Source: Sclerodactyla briareus
Lineage: Eukaryota; Echinodermata; Holothuroidea; Dendrochirotida; Sclerodactylidae
Direction: 5' to 3'
Length of the DNA stretch: 64,000 nt
Assembly: GCA_026419785.1 (NCBI GenBank)
Contig: JAODTK010001455.1
Coordinates: forward strand, 310,001 to 374,000
Part shown: positions 59,858 through 62,790 of the stretch, in pieces
How the letters are laid out: every line of letters begins with the position of its first letter
How positions within the stretch are numbered: the stretch's first letter is position 1
The notes under the pieces: generated by a model
Database searches by the model: none
What the model saw: the letters and a program-made list of their open reading frames with translations, nothing else
Told to the model about the DNA's origin: nothing
Made by a program: the position numbers and the translations under genes

Positions 59858-61908
59858 GATAAAGGAAAAAAAATAGAAGATAGAAAAAAAAAGAAAAAAA
59901 GTAAAAATTAAGAAAAATAGAAGAAGATAGATAGCTGATAGATAGATAAGTAGATAGATATATAGATAGATGATATATGATTGAGTGACTGGGCATCACA
60001 ATAGCTAACCACATAGCTGGTTTGAGCTAAAAATTGATAGGTACGAGCATTACCAAGTCCAGTATAGTCCATACATATAATACTAAACTTTTTGTGGAGT
60101 GTGCCAATGAGGCTGCTGCAAATTTGGGTTATGACATACATACATACATACTCATATTACCATCTGGAGTCGGCCAATGTCGATGAGGGAAACAAGGGTC
60201 TCAAAGAGCCCCACATAGTCGAGGCTGGGGAAGTGGTCTAGTCGGAAGTGACCCTTTCCGGAGGGGTGGCTTCGGCAGGGGGGTCAGATGGGGCCACCCT
60301 TGAGGATACTGGAGGTGGGGGAAAAAAGGAGGAAAAAGGAAAACATATTTAGTATATGCAGCAATGATTGGGCAACCCCATCTTCAACACTCCAAGATTG
60401 GATTTGACAGGAGTGTCAGCTCAATGTGATTCTTGGGATGAGGTTCTGCGTGCAAAATTGATTTTTGCCCTGCTGCTGTCAAATTCGTGAATCAAGTCCC
60501 TCTTGGGCCCTGGAAGAATTAAGCCTATAGAACATGGTAGCACCAGAATTGGGTCTGGTTTCGAGTCCAGGAAATGGGGTCAGCAACCCGGGATTGCTCT
60601 TGGTCATCTTGATTGCCCCACTCAACACAAGATGCAAGCCTATGAGGAACCCGAACATAATCCAAGGGCTGATATCGATTCGGCCCCGGCCATTCCCAGG
60701 ATTGTTGGAGAGTCGTGCCAGGTTCAATGAGGGTGATATACAGTCAAAGCACTTTCTTTTAGTGCATCAGCGACTGAATGAGCACCTACAAATAGAGCGG
60801 CAATATTATTATCATCCTTATTAAGAGCTGACACAATATCCTGAATTTTGGGACGTTTCAAGGTCTTGAAATGGTGAATGATGTAATGACTGAAATCGGT
60901 TGTTTGGGGTGTAGGATGTACAATTTCAATGCAAATTTCGCCGGAGTTGTTCCATATCAGACACTCAGACAGTTATTTGATGGGGGTTATGGGCAAGAAG
61001 AAATGACCAAAATGGGCGACAAAAGCTGATAGAATGCTGTTGATGGAGGGTTGCTAGGGGGATGTGAACTTGATAGGCCAAAACATGAAGCCCATCAATG
61101 TTCTGTATAAAGTCTTCCAGCATCTTTCAATGACAAATGCAGATGAATTATAAAGAGGACTAATATCTTAGCTGGAGTGGAAAAAAACTGAATGCCTCGA
61201 GTCTAAACCCGGAATTTCATACAAATTTCCGTTACGGAGTTACAGTCCTTTGAAGTTTGTTGCAGGTATATTGCGCCAAATGTGCAAGATAGAAAGGCAT
61301 CCCGTCATGCAAGAATAATGATGTTCATACTAGCACAACCTGCGAATAATCTTTGTTTCCTATGAAATTAACACAATATTTTTTTTTTTCTTGGATTGCT
61401 TGTAGTGGGGTGGGGTAGGTGTGATGGTACTTGGGGAGAGAAAGACAACAGAAATTCTGCCTAAATGTTAACTTATTCAAAGAACAAACAATGAAAAACA
61501 TTACATAACTTCCCGGTTGTCCAAGTGTGAGGTCATGCGTTACTGCACAATTGGGATTCCCCCAATTTCTCCGCATAATAGATCAAACTTAAACATAATG
61601 GATTAACAACTTCACATAGGAACATAGTATTGAAATGGGGCTTGGGACCTATAGAATTGGTTTTTAATTCTCCACAAAATAATTTGTTTTGGATCCAATG
61701 CTGCAGTTTTCCTTTGAAGATACACAAGGTGCTATATGAGTATTCGGTAATAAGCCCTAGTGACCTGGATTCAAACTATGCTCACCTCCTCAATGTGTGG
61801 ATAAAGTACTTGAGGGTGTTTGATATATCCGACGCCAGTCGGCAGAGCGGGCTATAGTGTACAGGATCTTGCTCTGGTAGTCCAGGAGATACGGATCTTG
61901 GCCGAAAA
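6541..61908 (-). CDS. unc79: UNC79-like gene (split, partial), NALCN channel complex subunit
   Basis: UNC79 is a very large (about 2,600 residues in vertebrates) helical-repeat protein. With UNC80 it binds and stabilises the NALCN sodium-leak channel at the neuronal plasma membrane and so sets resting excitability. The identification rests on ordered short matches to remembered vertebrate UNC79: FSAKIR and SNTLKYF (61.8 kb), FPSLDYVGL (60.2), FHYWPNL (43.5/41.4), LDP with YLCSVC (34.3), FGLWLL and KCTP (27.1), QEKALLWLQ (19.7), VLSETDIVIP (17.6), MMLDLIL (16.4). All are on the minus strand and in the family's order, most with AG/GT boundaries. Exons for several conserved stretches were not located: after LDIGRLQ, the C-rich part before 28.8 kb, between 26.9 and 19.8 kb, and after 16.3 kb. 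About ten one-base frameshifts are needed. The initiator exon and the C-terminal two thirds are not identified. Confidence 0.85.
6684..7400. other. Intron-like, no feature seen
   Basis: AT-rich sequence with only short open frames on both strands. Nothing with splice-bounded coding character was found. Confidence 0.4.
7401..7884. repeat. 96-bp minisatellite, five copies
   Basis: Units start at about 7401, 7499, 7594, 7690 and 7785, and a sixth truncated start is at 7881. Periods are 95-98 bp. Copies 2-5 are almost identical (for example ATTAGACCCTTTATACATGA) with only one-base indels. Copy 1 carries AAAATACAAACTG where later copies carry GTCACAACTG. The homogeneity indicates recent expansion or ongoing exchange. 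Confidence 0.95.
8477..8526 (-). CDS. Weak candidate exon
   Basis: An acceptor with a long T tract and TTCGCAG is followed by an open frame containing DISKMNKNNQRALQR. No GT donor follows; a GC-type donor (AAAG/GCAAGA) would be needed. It lies between two better-supported minus-strand exons but matches nothing I recognise. Confidence 0.25.
8527..9548. other. Intron-like, no feature seen
   Basis: Mixed-composition sequence with short homopolymers. No repeat family, RNA gene or splice-bounded frame could be supported. Confidence 0.35.
9549..9708 (-). CDS. unc79: Coding exon, probably UNC79 (frameshifted)
   Basis: Acceptor ATTCCAG and donor GG/GTGAGG bound 160 bp. Coding character moves between frames: AEAKKVEVFVP first, then LTTRDLKAESG, then EREKALAKKLHKQQQVDGKL up to the donor. 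The lysine-rich, helix-forming composition fits a linker. One-base indels, likely in homopolymers, explain the changes. Assignment to UNC79 is from strand and position only. Confidence 0.5.
10139..10162. repeat. (GTCT)n microsatellite
   Basis: About six uninterrupted GTCT repeats in an otherwise featureless intron-like stretch. Confidence 0.9.
11118..11394 (-). CDS. unc79: Coding exon, probably UNC79 (frameshifted)
   Basis: The acceptor is strong (long pyrimidine tract ending CTCCTGCAG) and the donor is ACAAG/GTACAG. The 277-bp exon reads as three successive frames: TLWSLRDLGEWVTSGSQPW with APRIAAKIADNQ, then NEDQFAKSMEEPSL, then KAQMNNRTTTSKIRQEE and DRVAEKLTR up to the donor. GC-rich third positions contrast with the AT-rich flanks. 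Two indels are required. I cannot align it to vertebrate UNC79. It may be a fast-evolving linker or another gene. Confidence 0.5.
12378..12640 (-). CDS. unc79: Coding exon, probably UNC79 disordered linker
   Basis: A long minus-strand open stretch contains PTEWVAEQQAREGLRHEAA, RSEEDKDG and KEDQVKKQLTPQPGHQPFV, ending at a GTAAAA donor. It is GC-rich relative to its flanks, and charged and low in hydrophobics, as expected of a disordered linker. The 5' boundary is uncertain. An AAAAAA run near 12582 may join an upstream frame with DTYLKKPADTK. An eight-base G run at 12520-12527 is another likely indel site. Confidence 0.5.
12641..16292. other. Intron-like region with few features
   Basis: Contains a palindromic dispersed repeat (13648-13673), a 13-16 base C run at about 14881-14895, and scattered short frames. 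A minus-strand frame at 14159-14395 includes WLRKKDEFYLHCEEL, but no boundaries or homology support it. The exons expected here, encoding the UNC79 segment after MMLDLIL, were not found. Confidence 0.35.
13600..13700 (-). repeat. Dispersed repeat with perfect 10-bp palindrome, copy A
   Basis: AAAGTGACTC at 13648-13657 and its exact reverse complement at 13664-13673 are separated by 6 nt. On the minus strand this segment aligns with about 90 bp at 55110-55200, sharing TCAAAT.CAAAGTGACTC and GTCACAAA. It could be a small MITE-like element. Confidence 0.5.
16293..16435 (-). CDS. unc79: UNC79 exon (MMLDLIL region)
   Basis: Acceptor CACCGTCCAG and donor CTCCAG/GTATTC bound 143 bp. One frame reads LRRGLPTLNIDSFLH. 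After a one-base shift it reads SDLEEKALIEQEDEQVLRSY and VMMLDLILLQ. Vertebrate UNC79 has a charged stretch leading into FILMFDLLLKQ at this point, directly after its serine/proline-rich segment, so family and order agree. One indel is needed near 16385. Confidence 0.75.
17314..17375 (-). mobile_element. tRNA-derived SINE-like head
   Basis: On the minus strand an A-box-like TGCGGTTAGGG (17360-17370) precedes a B-box-like GGTTGGAATCC (17321-17331) with about 28 nt between. The spacing is that of a tRNA or tRNA-derived SINE. No complete tRNA fold is apparent. Confidence 0.5.
17423..17719 (-). CDS. unc79: UNC79 exon (VLSETDIVIP region)
   Basis: Acceptor CCTCCTCAAG and donor GAG/GTACTT. It opens with VLSETDIVIPIKLLLRMFMD, matching the vertebrate UNC79 sequence beginning VLSELDIMVPLQLL, where a buried helical repeat lies. 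After AKVYK a one-base shift leads to an acidic, proline-rich linker (DDAEDAPSTPAG, ISVIKEEDEGTPPERG). A further shift gives KKEDAKVNE at the donor. The join to the preceding exon (ALLWLQ then VLSE) reproduces the vertebrate order exactly. Confidence 0.85.
18745..18815 (-). CDS. Possible cassette or poison exon in UNC79
   Basis: A very good acceptor (TTGTTGTCTTTCAG) and a GTAGGT donor enclose about 71 bp with PDGAIAKRNLATNPPWSCHG in one frame. It falls inside the intron between the ALLWLQ and VLSETD exons, which are adjacent in vertebrate protein. Inclusion would therefore insert residues or shift the frame. It may be a non-productive splice form or a chance pair of sites. Confidence 0.25.
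19628..19837 (-). CDS. unc79: UNC79 exon (ALLWLQ region)
   Basis: Acceptor TCATCATCTTTCGCAG and donor CTCCAG/GTTCGA bound 210 bp. The first frame reads MPVWMDVHRTDIDVEDPPEL and LQEVLCKLF. A one-base excess in the CTTTTTGAAC homopolymer then shifts to NIDNHPLAVLPRKTFELSPQ and CQTQEKALLWLQ. Vertebrate UNC79 has MPEWLEAIRTEV, then SKMFDIELCPLPF, then VQEQALLWLH in the same order. This is one of the most secure exons. Confidence 0.88.
20228..20353 (-). CDS. Unidentified candidate exon
   Basis: A minus-strand frame after an AG reads SMRDGRISIDLLFGELASCQ and KHKGWLRSSLGDEFER before a stop. Composition is coding-like. No donor is obvious and it does not match the UNC79 segment expected between 26.9 and 19.8 kb. 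It may belong to an unrelated or retroposed gene. Confidence 0.3.
20598..20815 (+). repeat. Dispersed repeat, copy 1 of a pair
   Basis: Aligns with 47295-47512 in the same orientation. Shared words include TTGAAACCATAGT/TTGAAACGATAGT, GTCAAAATT, TTTTTGAAAAT, CCAAGAATA and GTAA(A/G)TT(T/C)GACTGA. Copies differ by many substitutions and short indels, so this is an old family. Confidence 0.6.
21110..21330. repeat. Two ~130-bp tandem units
   Basis: Two related units start near 21113 and 21242, each with CCT.TTGTATATT, GATGC.T.ACTTT and TGTTCATTGCA or a close variant. Nothing coding is supported. Confidence 0.55.
21655..21985 (+). repeat. ~325-bp duplicated segment, copy 1
   Basis: Nearly identical to 22437-22760 in the centre (CCAATTCATCTCATGTTTTC, AGTATTGTGTTGGTAGAATT), and both end at CTCAATAAACTGT. 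The copies are direct repeats about 780 bp apart. The open frame through this copy (21664-21933) is not kept in copy 2, so a coding role is doubtful. A shared AATAAA-containing end hints at a retroposed origin. Confidence 0.75.
22437..22760 (+). repeat. ~325-bp duplicated segment, copy 2
   Basis: Second member of the direct pair with 21655-21985. It differs by scattered substitutions and a few indels that break the reading frame found in copy 1. Flanks are unrelated, so the duplication is limited to this unit. Confidence 0.75.
23350..23725 (+). mobile_element. LINE 3' end remnant
   Basis: Plus-strand frames with indels give PTGRRASPVFWGGTAL followed by NFNNFKSNLKTYLSRKYFS. This is the usual C-terminal ending of non-LTR retrotransposon polyproteins (GxRAFSV..., LWN..LP, then FKS.LKT.L). 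It is followed by TGTAAAGTGCTTTGA and AGCGCTATAT, a tail common at LINE/SINE 3' ends. The 5' part is missing, as in truncated insertions. Confidence 0.5.
23726..25280. other. Intron-like, no gene supported
   Basis: Contains many CCATGACTTTTCC-type words at 23750-24010 (a low-order degenerate repeat) and a GT microsatellite at 25009-25028. A minus-strand frame at about 24170 after a good acceptor (PPEYGKVAEGY) was considered as an UNC79 exon but is too weak. Confidence 0.35.
25281..26440. repeat. 24-bp GC-rich minisatellite
   Basis: Nearly fifty copies of a unit close to TGTGGGGCCCTGGATTGTCT plus GTCC. Variants swap the spacer between CTGTCC, CTCCCC and CTGCC. GGGGCCC at each unit centre is self-complementary. 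Because 24 is a multiple of three, long frames stay open on both strands, giving 8-residue peptide repeats. These are products of the period, not evidence of a protein. Confidence 0.97.
26928..27209 (-). CDS. unc79: UNC79 exon (FGLWLL/KCTP region)
   Basis: Acceptor GCTTTTCCCAG and donor CAGG/GTCAGT. Successive frames read LLKEARQEEVDPLMKQAMEV, then YSQLPMESDGTDDEMPS, then FGLWLLIEKCTPNRKTSDEV with IGRLLSM, then FSWFGFTATLTQ. Vertebrate UNC79 has SLLKEAEFHAEQ, a poorly conserved acidic stretch, QFGIWFLVSLCTPSENT, then VFQWFHSTA in that order. Three one-base indels are needed, which in a conserved exon points to assembly error. Confidence 0.85.
27672..27722 (-). mobile_element. tRNA-derived SINE-like head
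   Basis: On the minus strand an A-box-like TGGCTCATTGGTATG is followed after about 12 nt by a B-box-like GGTTCCAACCC. The interval is too short for a real tRNA. The sequence downstream on that strand (to about 27540) may be the SINE body. Confidence 0.4.
28742..28861 (-). CDS. unc79: Coding exon, probably UNC79 Cys-rich region
   Basis: A clean 120-bp phase-0 exon with acceptor TTGTGTCCATCAG and donor ACACAA/GTGAGA. It reads NGTVPHSRCTGATRAS, IPPREIRQFHVVQSF and PTDPWACTQ without a shift. Vertebrate UNC79 at this position has a cysteine/histidine-rich stretch (GNRPVRYCKRC) and then YQTSPPPINTREC, giving modest similarity. A plus-strand frame over the same bases is also open, so strand is not certain. 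Confidence 0.5.
28966..30060 (+). CDS. Unrecognised plus-strand coding-like region
   Basis: Three successive plus-strand frames are open over about 1.1 kb: 28948-29223, 29249-29545 and 29539-29979. The last contains EEKNISCLSDDEKPERERV and a helix-forming end, MREKMNQLKQHREAEMLQLT. The lack of splice sites between frames and the lysine/glutamate-rich tail suggest an intronless retroposed gene or transposon-associated DNA-binding protein with frameshifts. No domain can be named. It lies in an UNC79 intron on the opposite strand. Confidence 0.35.
30645..33741. mobile_element. Composite array-bearing repeat element, copy 2
   Basis: Same architecture and orientation as 1018-5143. The unique left end (GTCAACCCATAG at about 30681) is followed by about nine units of the 310-bp core (30830-33600), the shared CTGACCTAC tail, a degraded CA tract (33649-33690) and a right end with GACGTGA and GGAATCAAAAA. 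It is about 1 kb shorter because it holds fewer core units. It sits in the UNC79 intron between the exons at 34.3 and 28.8 kb, in antisense to nothing coding. Confidence 0.7.
34235..34329 (-). CDS. unc79: UNC79 exon (YLCSVC region)
   Basis: Acceptor GTATATTTCTTTTCAG and donor GCAAG/GTAATT bound 95 bp. The frame is intact: MFLDPAIAANQPTSKTAA then IYLCSVCFCDHIA. Vertebrate UNC79 has MCIDPSLSVAL, then PPLYLCEECSERIAGD, sharing the DP, the YLC..C pair and the final IA. The paired cysteines suggest a small metal-binding or structural site. It is an uninterrupted, well-bounded exon. Confidence 0.85.
34460..35046 (+). mobile_element. Degraded LINE reverse-transcriptase C-terminal part
   Basis: Plus-strand frames with stops and shifts contain SRSVMLYSSETWAVVKNND, then YMEWVRWMCGLD, then GHVKRMQDDNCVKKSREIKV, a glycine/arginine-rich remnant and VEWKRA. 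These match the common LINE C-terminal pattern of LYGSETW, RWMCG, GHV.RM.D and W...VE.KRA. The element ends in an (ATG)n tract at 35020-35046, a short-tandem-repeat tail typical of several LINE clades. It is 5' truncated and inactive. Confidence 0.75.
35047..36457. other. Intron-like, no feature seen
   Basis: AT-rich sequence with a C run at 35618-35626. No frame, splice-bounded exon or repeat could be supported. Confidence 0.4.
36458..39893. mobile_element. ~600-bp higher-order tandem array with flanking direct repeat
   Basis: About five units. The landmark GATCGAAGCGGGAGTTGGTC or a variant recurs at 36679, 37267, 37871, 38490 and 39092, giving periods of 588-619 bp. Each unit has two related halves (one with ATGGCGGTTTTTATAAAA, the other with ATGGCAGTTTTTATGAAAA), each followed by CCATGTGATGCATCCACTCC or a close variant. 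A unique tail with a GACA/GACG-rich tract (39765-39836) follows. Related sequence with CAGGCAAGACAAAAA occurs at both ends (about 36458-36500 and 39843-39893). The plan resembles the composite elements at 1.0 and 30.6 kb but the core sequence is unrelated. Confidence 0.7.
41333..41453 (-). CDS. unc79: UNC79 exon (FHYWPNL), duplicate copy 1
   Basis: Acceptor GCATATAATTTCAG and donor ATCACA/GTAAGT, 121 bp. Frames joined by indels read DLLSTLALG, then FHYWPNLYPASH, then DNRDVKYH. Vertebrate UNC79 has KDLLYVIAYGPSQ, LFHYWPNLKPPGAI and a short tail here. In this copy FHYWPNL is intact but the frame is broken on both sides. It lies 3' of its twin in the gene's direction. Confidence 0.8.
41855..42255 (-). 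mobile_element. SINE-like tRNA-derived element, copy 1
   Basis: Minus strand: a head with GGATTAGCT, TAGAGCTCCAGACTGCAATT and a weak B box, a body, then AAGCGCTTTGACC and an AT-rich repetitive tail (ATATTATTAAATATTATTAC). This head-body-tail layout is that of a tRNA-derived SINE. It is part of the duplicated unit, so its insertion predates the duplication. Confidence 0.45.
43473..43595 (-). CDS. unc79: UNC79 exon (DLLATIAFGP), duplicate copy 2
   Basis: Acceptor GCATATAATGTCAG and donor ATCAC/GTAAGT, 123 bp. Frames read DLLATIAFGPGHS, then an interrupted F.HYW, and NLVPASHDNRELKYH up to the donor. Together with copy 1 it reproduces the vertebrate segment DLLYVIAYGP...LFHYWPNL. A one-base loss within the TGG CCG codons breaks the frame. 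Both copies keep acceptor and donor, so either could be spliced. Confidence 0.8.
43997..44395 (-). mobile_element. SINE-like tRNA-derived element, copy 2
   Basis: Same element as at 41855-42255, with a better-preserved head on the minus strand (GGGGGATTAGCTCAATCAGT then AGAGCTCCAGACTGC) and a tail with GGGCTATATACC. Its presence at the same place in both duplicates confirms that the whole 2.15-kb unit was copied. Confidence 0.5.
45203..45293 (-). CDS. unc79: Candidate UNC79 exon
   Basis: The frame LEGLDRGLTETVDLSSKHQ then VASDLTSPYK is open to a consensus GTAAGT donor. The acceptor is weak (GAGCCAG). It lies just upstream, in gene direction, of the duplicated FHYWPNL exons. Vertebrate UNC79 there has HVNLS and YTSNPVYH, giving faint similarity (VDLS, TSPY). 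Plausible but not secure. Confidence 0.4.
45294..46564. other. Intron-like, no feature seen
   Basis: No repeat family, RNA gene or splice-bounded frame was recognised in this stretch. Confidence 0.35.
46565..46790. repeat. Three ~70-75-bp tandem units
   Basis: Imperfect units share CATCA..ACACCA and end in GCA.AACCCCTTTTT followed by TATGAGGAA. The plus-strand frame 46575-46838 is open only because the period is near a multiple of three. Confidence 0.5.
47295..47512 (+). repeat. Dispersed repeat, copy 2 of a pair
   Basis: Homologous in direct orientation to 20598-20815 over about 215 bp, with many substitutions. Both lie in UNC79 introns. Confidence 0.6.
47900..47955 (+). mobile_element. 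tRNA-derived SINE-like B-box fragment
   Basis: Contains GAGGTCATGGGTTCGGGACC, a good B box with its preceding variable arm, in a tRNA-like setting. A matching A box is not convincing, so this is a weak call. Confidence 0.35.
48085..48320 (-). mobile_element. L2/CR1-like LINE 3' coding remnant
   Basis: A continuous minus-strand frame of about 73 codons without an ATG ends at a TAA at 48085-48087. It contains GNLPTRGYCFKL, YFFSQTVNNEWNSLLACV, SNSVNASKNSLDSFYKN and CEDWFISDLSY. This is the conserved C terminus of L2/CR1-group LINE polyproteins (TRG..FKL, FFS.RV...WNSLP..V, SVN.FKN.LD). It is intact for its length but lacks the rest of the element, so it is a 5'-truncated copy inserted antisense to the plus strand. 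Confidence 0.8.
48321..50403. other. Intron-like, no gene supported
   Basis: Short frames only. A minus-strand frame at 49079-49291 and a plus-strand frame at 48467-48769 lack splice or homology support. Confidence 0.35.
50404..50720. repeat. Two ~155-bp tandem units
   Basis: Units start near 50404 and 50559, sharing AGGGGT.TATT.ATG.TCAA.C, CTATGGTTGATGTGAAT and GGAAATGGATTCA.TGA.. A partial third unit may lie at 50285-50403. Noncoding. Confidence 0.7.
50880..54411 (+). mobile_element. Degraded Jockey/CR1-like non-LTR retrotransposon
   Basis: A nearly full-length but frameshifted LINE. An apurinic endonuclease domain starts near 51490 (ANIRGPPRNLNHV, HLLFLTEHRLN) and continues at 51920-52060 (DRAGVE, SPTRIPDRA, NLLDLFL). 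The reverse transcriptase begins near 52995 (NPPITGRS; YETIVNN) and includes HQYGF, GVPSSCV at about 53390 and the catalytic FADD box at 53477-53490. The C-terminal region has LLLYKAQIRCLMEYVLP, RIQRKAIRLIN and SFFPRTSR-like text up to 54290. An A run (54398-54411) marks the 3' end. A GC-rich stretch at 50920-51300 may be a remnant of ORF1 or the 5' UTR. Multiple stops make it inactive. Confidence 0.85.
54820..55027 (+). CDS. Unidentified candidate exon or element fragment
   Basis: After an acceptor TTTATATTACAG the frame reads FDVMNTIDEAVHHDLIT and KMAIAYQIITGSQKMLR. A second frame is open to 55098. The AIAYQII piece recalls the end of an autoinhibitory segment in AMPK-type kinases, but nothing else supports that. 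It may instead be part of the dispersed repeat that follows. Confidence 0.25.
55110..55200 (+). repeat. Dispersed palindromic repeat, copy B
   Basis: Matches the minus strand of 13600-13700. The palindrome is decayed here (AAAGTGACTC against GACGCACTTT, 8 of 10 complementary). Orientation is opposite to copy A. Confidence 0.5.
55506..55586 (+). CDS. Unknown plus-strand exon
   Basis: Acceptor TTTTTGGTGTGCAG and donor GATGAG/GTGTAG bound 81 bp with strong third-position G/C bias. Frames EDQQIMTTW and LVEKVFAIPWLDITLDE must be joined by one indel near 55530. The product is not recognised. Together with 56046-56312 it suggests a plus-strand gene inside the large UNC79 intron. Confidence 0.4.
56046..56312 (+). 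CDS. Unknown plus-strand terminal exon
   Basis: Strong acceptor (CCCCCTCCCTTTCTAG). Reading begins PRELPYTDSSLEYGLQ, then shifts to VSPASGRLFHAAVPMGRQQG and SAPEPDDDPKQLQDGMTKAV before a TAA at 56310-56312. An alternative GTACAG donor after SLEYGLQ would make a 50-bp internal exon. No family is recognised. Confidence 0.35.
   Translation, partial: SPGSSPILTVPWNMACRYRGIIYCNSRQTLLVLVSPASGRLFHAAVPMGRQQGRLPYRGLLSTTSAPEPDDDPKQLQDGMTKAVNQQR
56313..58019. other. Intron-like, no gene supported
   Basis: Contains G- and C-rich homopolymers (56400-56430, 56615-56630, 56810-56820). A short segment at 56525-56600 is open on both strands with coding-like codons (minus: ALVEKIRRDISSAHPRLTV) but its boundaries are unclear. 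Confidence 0.35.
58020..59680. repeat. Diverged tandem array
   Basis: Four to six degenerate units carry GGCCC.GTGGGACCTTG-like words followed by CAAAAATTCCTGA.CACCC and TAGACCATCAT.TGACC. The phrase AAAATTCCTGA or a variant appears near 58607, 58906, 59055, 59204, 59360 and 59597. Spacing of about 150 or 300 bp again suggests a dimeric unit. Noncoding. Confidence 0.65.
59768..59975. repeat. (GATG)n/(GATA)n compound microsatellite
   Basis: GGAT repeats pass into GATA repeats, an A-rich purine stretch and a second GATA block. Open frames on the minus strand (serine/isoleucine/tyrosine repeats) are products of the repeat. Confidence 0.95.
60161..60308 (-). CDS. unc79: UNC79 exon (PSLDYVGL region)
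   Basis: The acceptor has a long pyrimidine tract (CCTTTTTTCCCCCACCTCCAG) and the donor is CAGATG/GTAATA. One frame gives APSDPPAEATPPERVTSD. A missing base in GACTAGACC shifts it to LDHFPSLDYVGLFETLVSLI and DIGRLQM. Vertebrate UNC79 has RDAPSERG, then LSDYPSLDYQGLYVTLVTLL, so the PSLDY core and its setting are conserved. This near-N-terminal exon strongly supports the family call. Confidence 0.88.
61786..61908 (-). CDS. unc79: UNC79 exon (KIRYLLDYQ...NTLKYF), near N terminus
   Basis: Acceptor TTCTTTTTCCACCCAG and donor GAG/GTGAGC bound 123 bp. Frames joined by two one-base indels read FSAKIR, YLLDYQSKILYTIARSA and LASDISNTLKYFIHTL. Vertebrate UNC79 near residue 10 has FASKIRYLQEYHNRVLHNI followed by TDIANTLKYFSQTL, an almost residue-for-residue match in pattern. 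The initiator methionine would lie in an upstream exon not identified here. Confidence 0.9.
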
Positions 61909-62519
61909 CTGGGTGGAAAAAGAACAAGGAATCACGTGCATGCATTTGATTAATATGACTTTGTTAAACTTGACAAATTAGCACTGGTGATATACAATTT
62001 ACAATAAGACAGTATCTGTCCCAAGTTGCAGCATCTACATAACTGCTATGGCCCTCGTACACTCTGTCACTCGTAGAATGTGGAATTTTAATACATCCAT
62101 CCCTGCCTTCAAACAACGCTATTTCAAACTCTATTCCCCCCCTGCCTGCTGCTGTTCGTTTCATGTCCAATTCACTGCCTCCCAATCCTTCTGAAACACT
62201 ATTTCCCAGTTAGCATTTGGTAATTACTGTACTGTTGATTTTGTCCCCGTTCAGCATAGTTGAGTATTGTTTATTACTGGCGCTATATAGATGTTCCACT
62301 TTACTACATTATATTATGATTTGTGCATTTGTCACTTGATTGAGGAGGCATTGTTGACCTATTATTTCAATCAAATTACAAAACAAATTCAAACAAGGAT
62401 TCATTGTCACAAACGTTCCTCCTCTGCCCAAAGATGAATAGCCAATGCCGACCAAGTTCAAACTGGAATAGACTGGATATTGTAAGCTCATCATGTCCTG
62501 AGAACATGTTTGGAGAGCG

Positions 62520-62790
62520 TGAGTCCTGATCAGTCAAACCTTCGAGCATGTCAACCAGAGGTTGTGGGTTGAGTCCATGTACAGTAGTAACCCTTGAGCA
62601 AGCTATTGATCTCAACTTCTTGCCCGGCCCCACCCAGGTAATAAAATAGGAACCTGTGAGGATCCTGAGTAGTATACCAGTGCTGAATAGAGCAGGCCAT
62701 ATACTCTCCAGGATGTTAGAGTGCGTACCTGGTTTCAATGAGCAGTAGCAATGTTGTAAAGCGTCTTACTCTCGAGCGCTGTTAGCTAGA
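62520..62790 (+). mobile_element. tRNA-derived SINE, plus strand
   Basis: Contains CCAGAGGTTGTGGGTTGAGT (variable arm plus B box), then AACCCTTGAGCAAGCTATTG and CCACCCAGGTAATAAAATAG, an arrangement common in deuterostome and mollusc SINE bodies. It ends in TTGTAAAGCGTCTTACTCTC and CGAGCGCTGT followed by AT-rich sequence. The A box is missing, so the 5' end is truncated or decayed. Confidence 0.6.

Noticed and set aside
59691..60141. Serine/isoleucine/tyrosine-rich frames
   Set aside because: Translations of GATA/GATG microsatellites.
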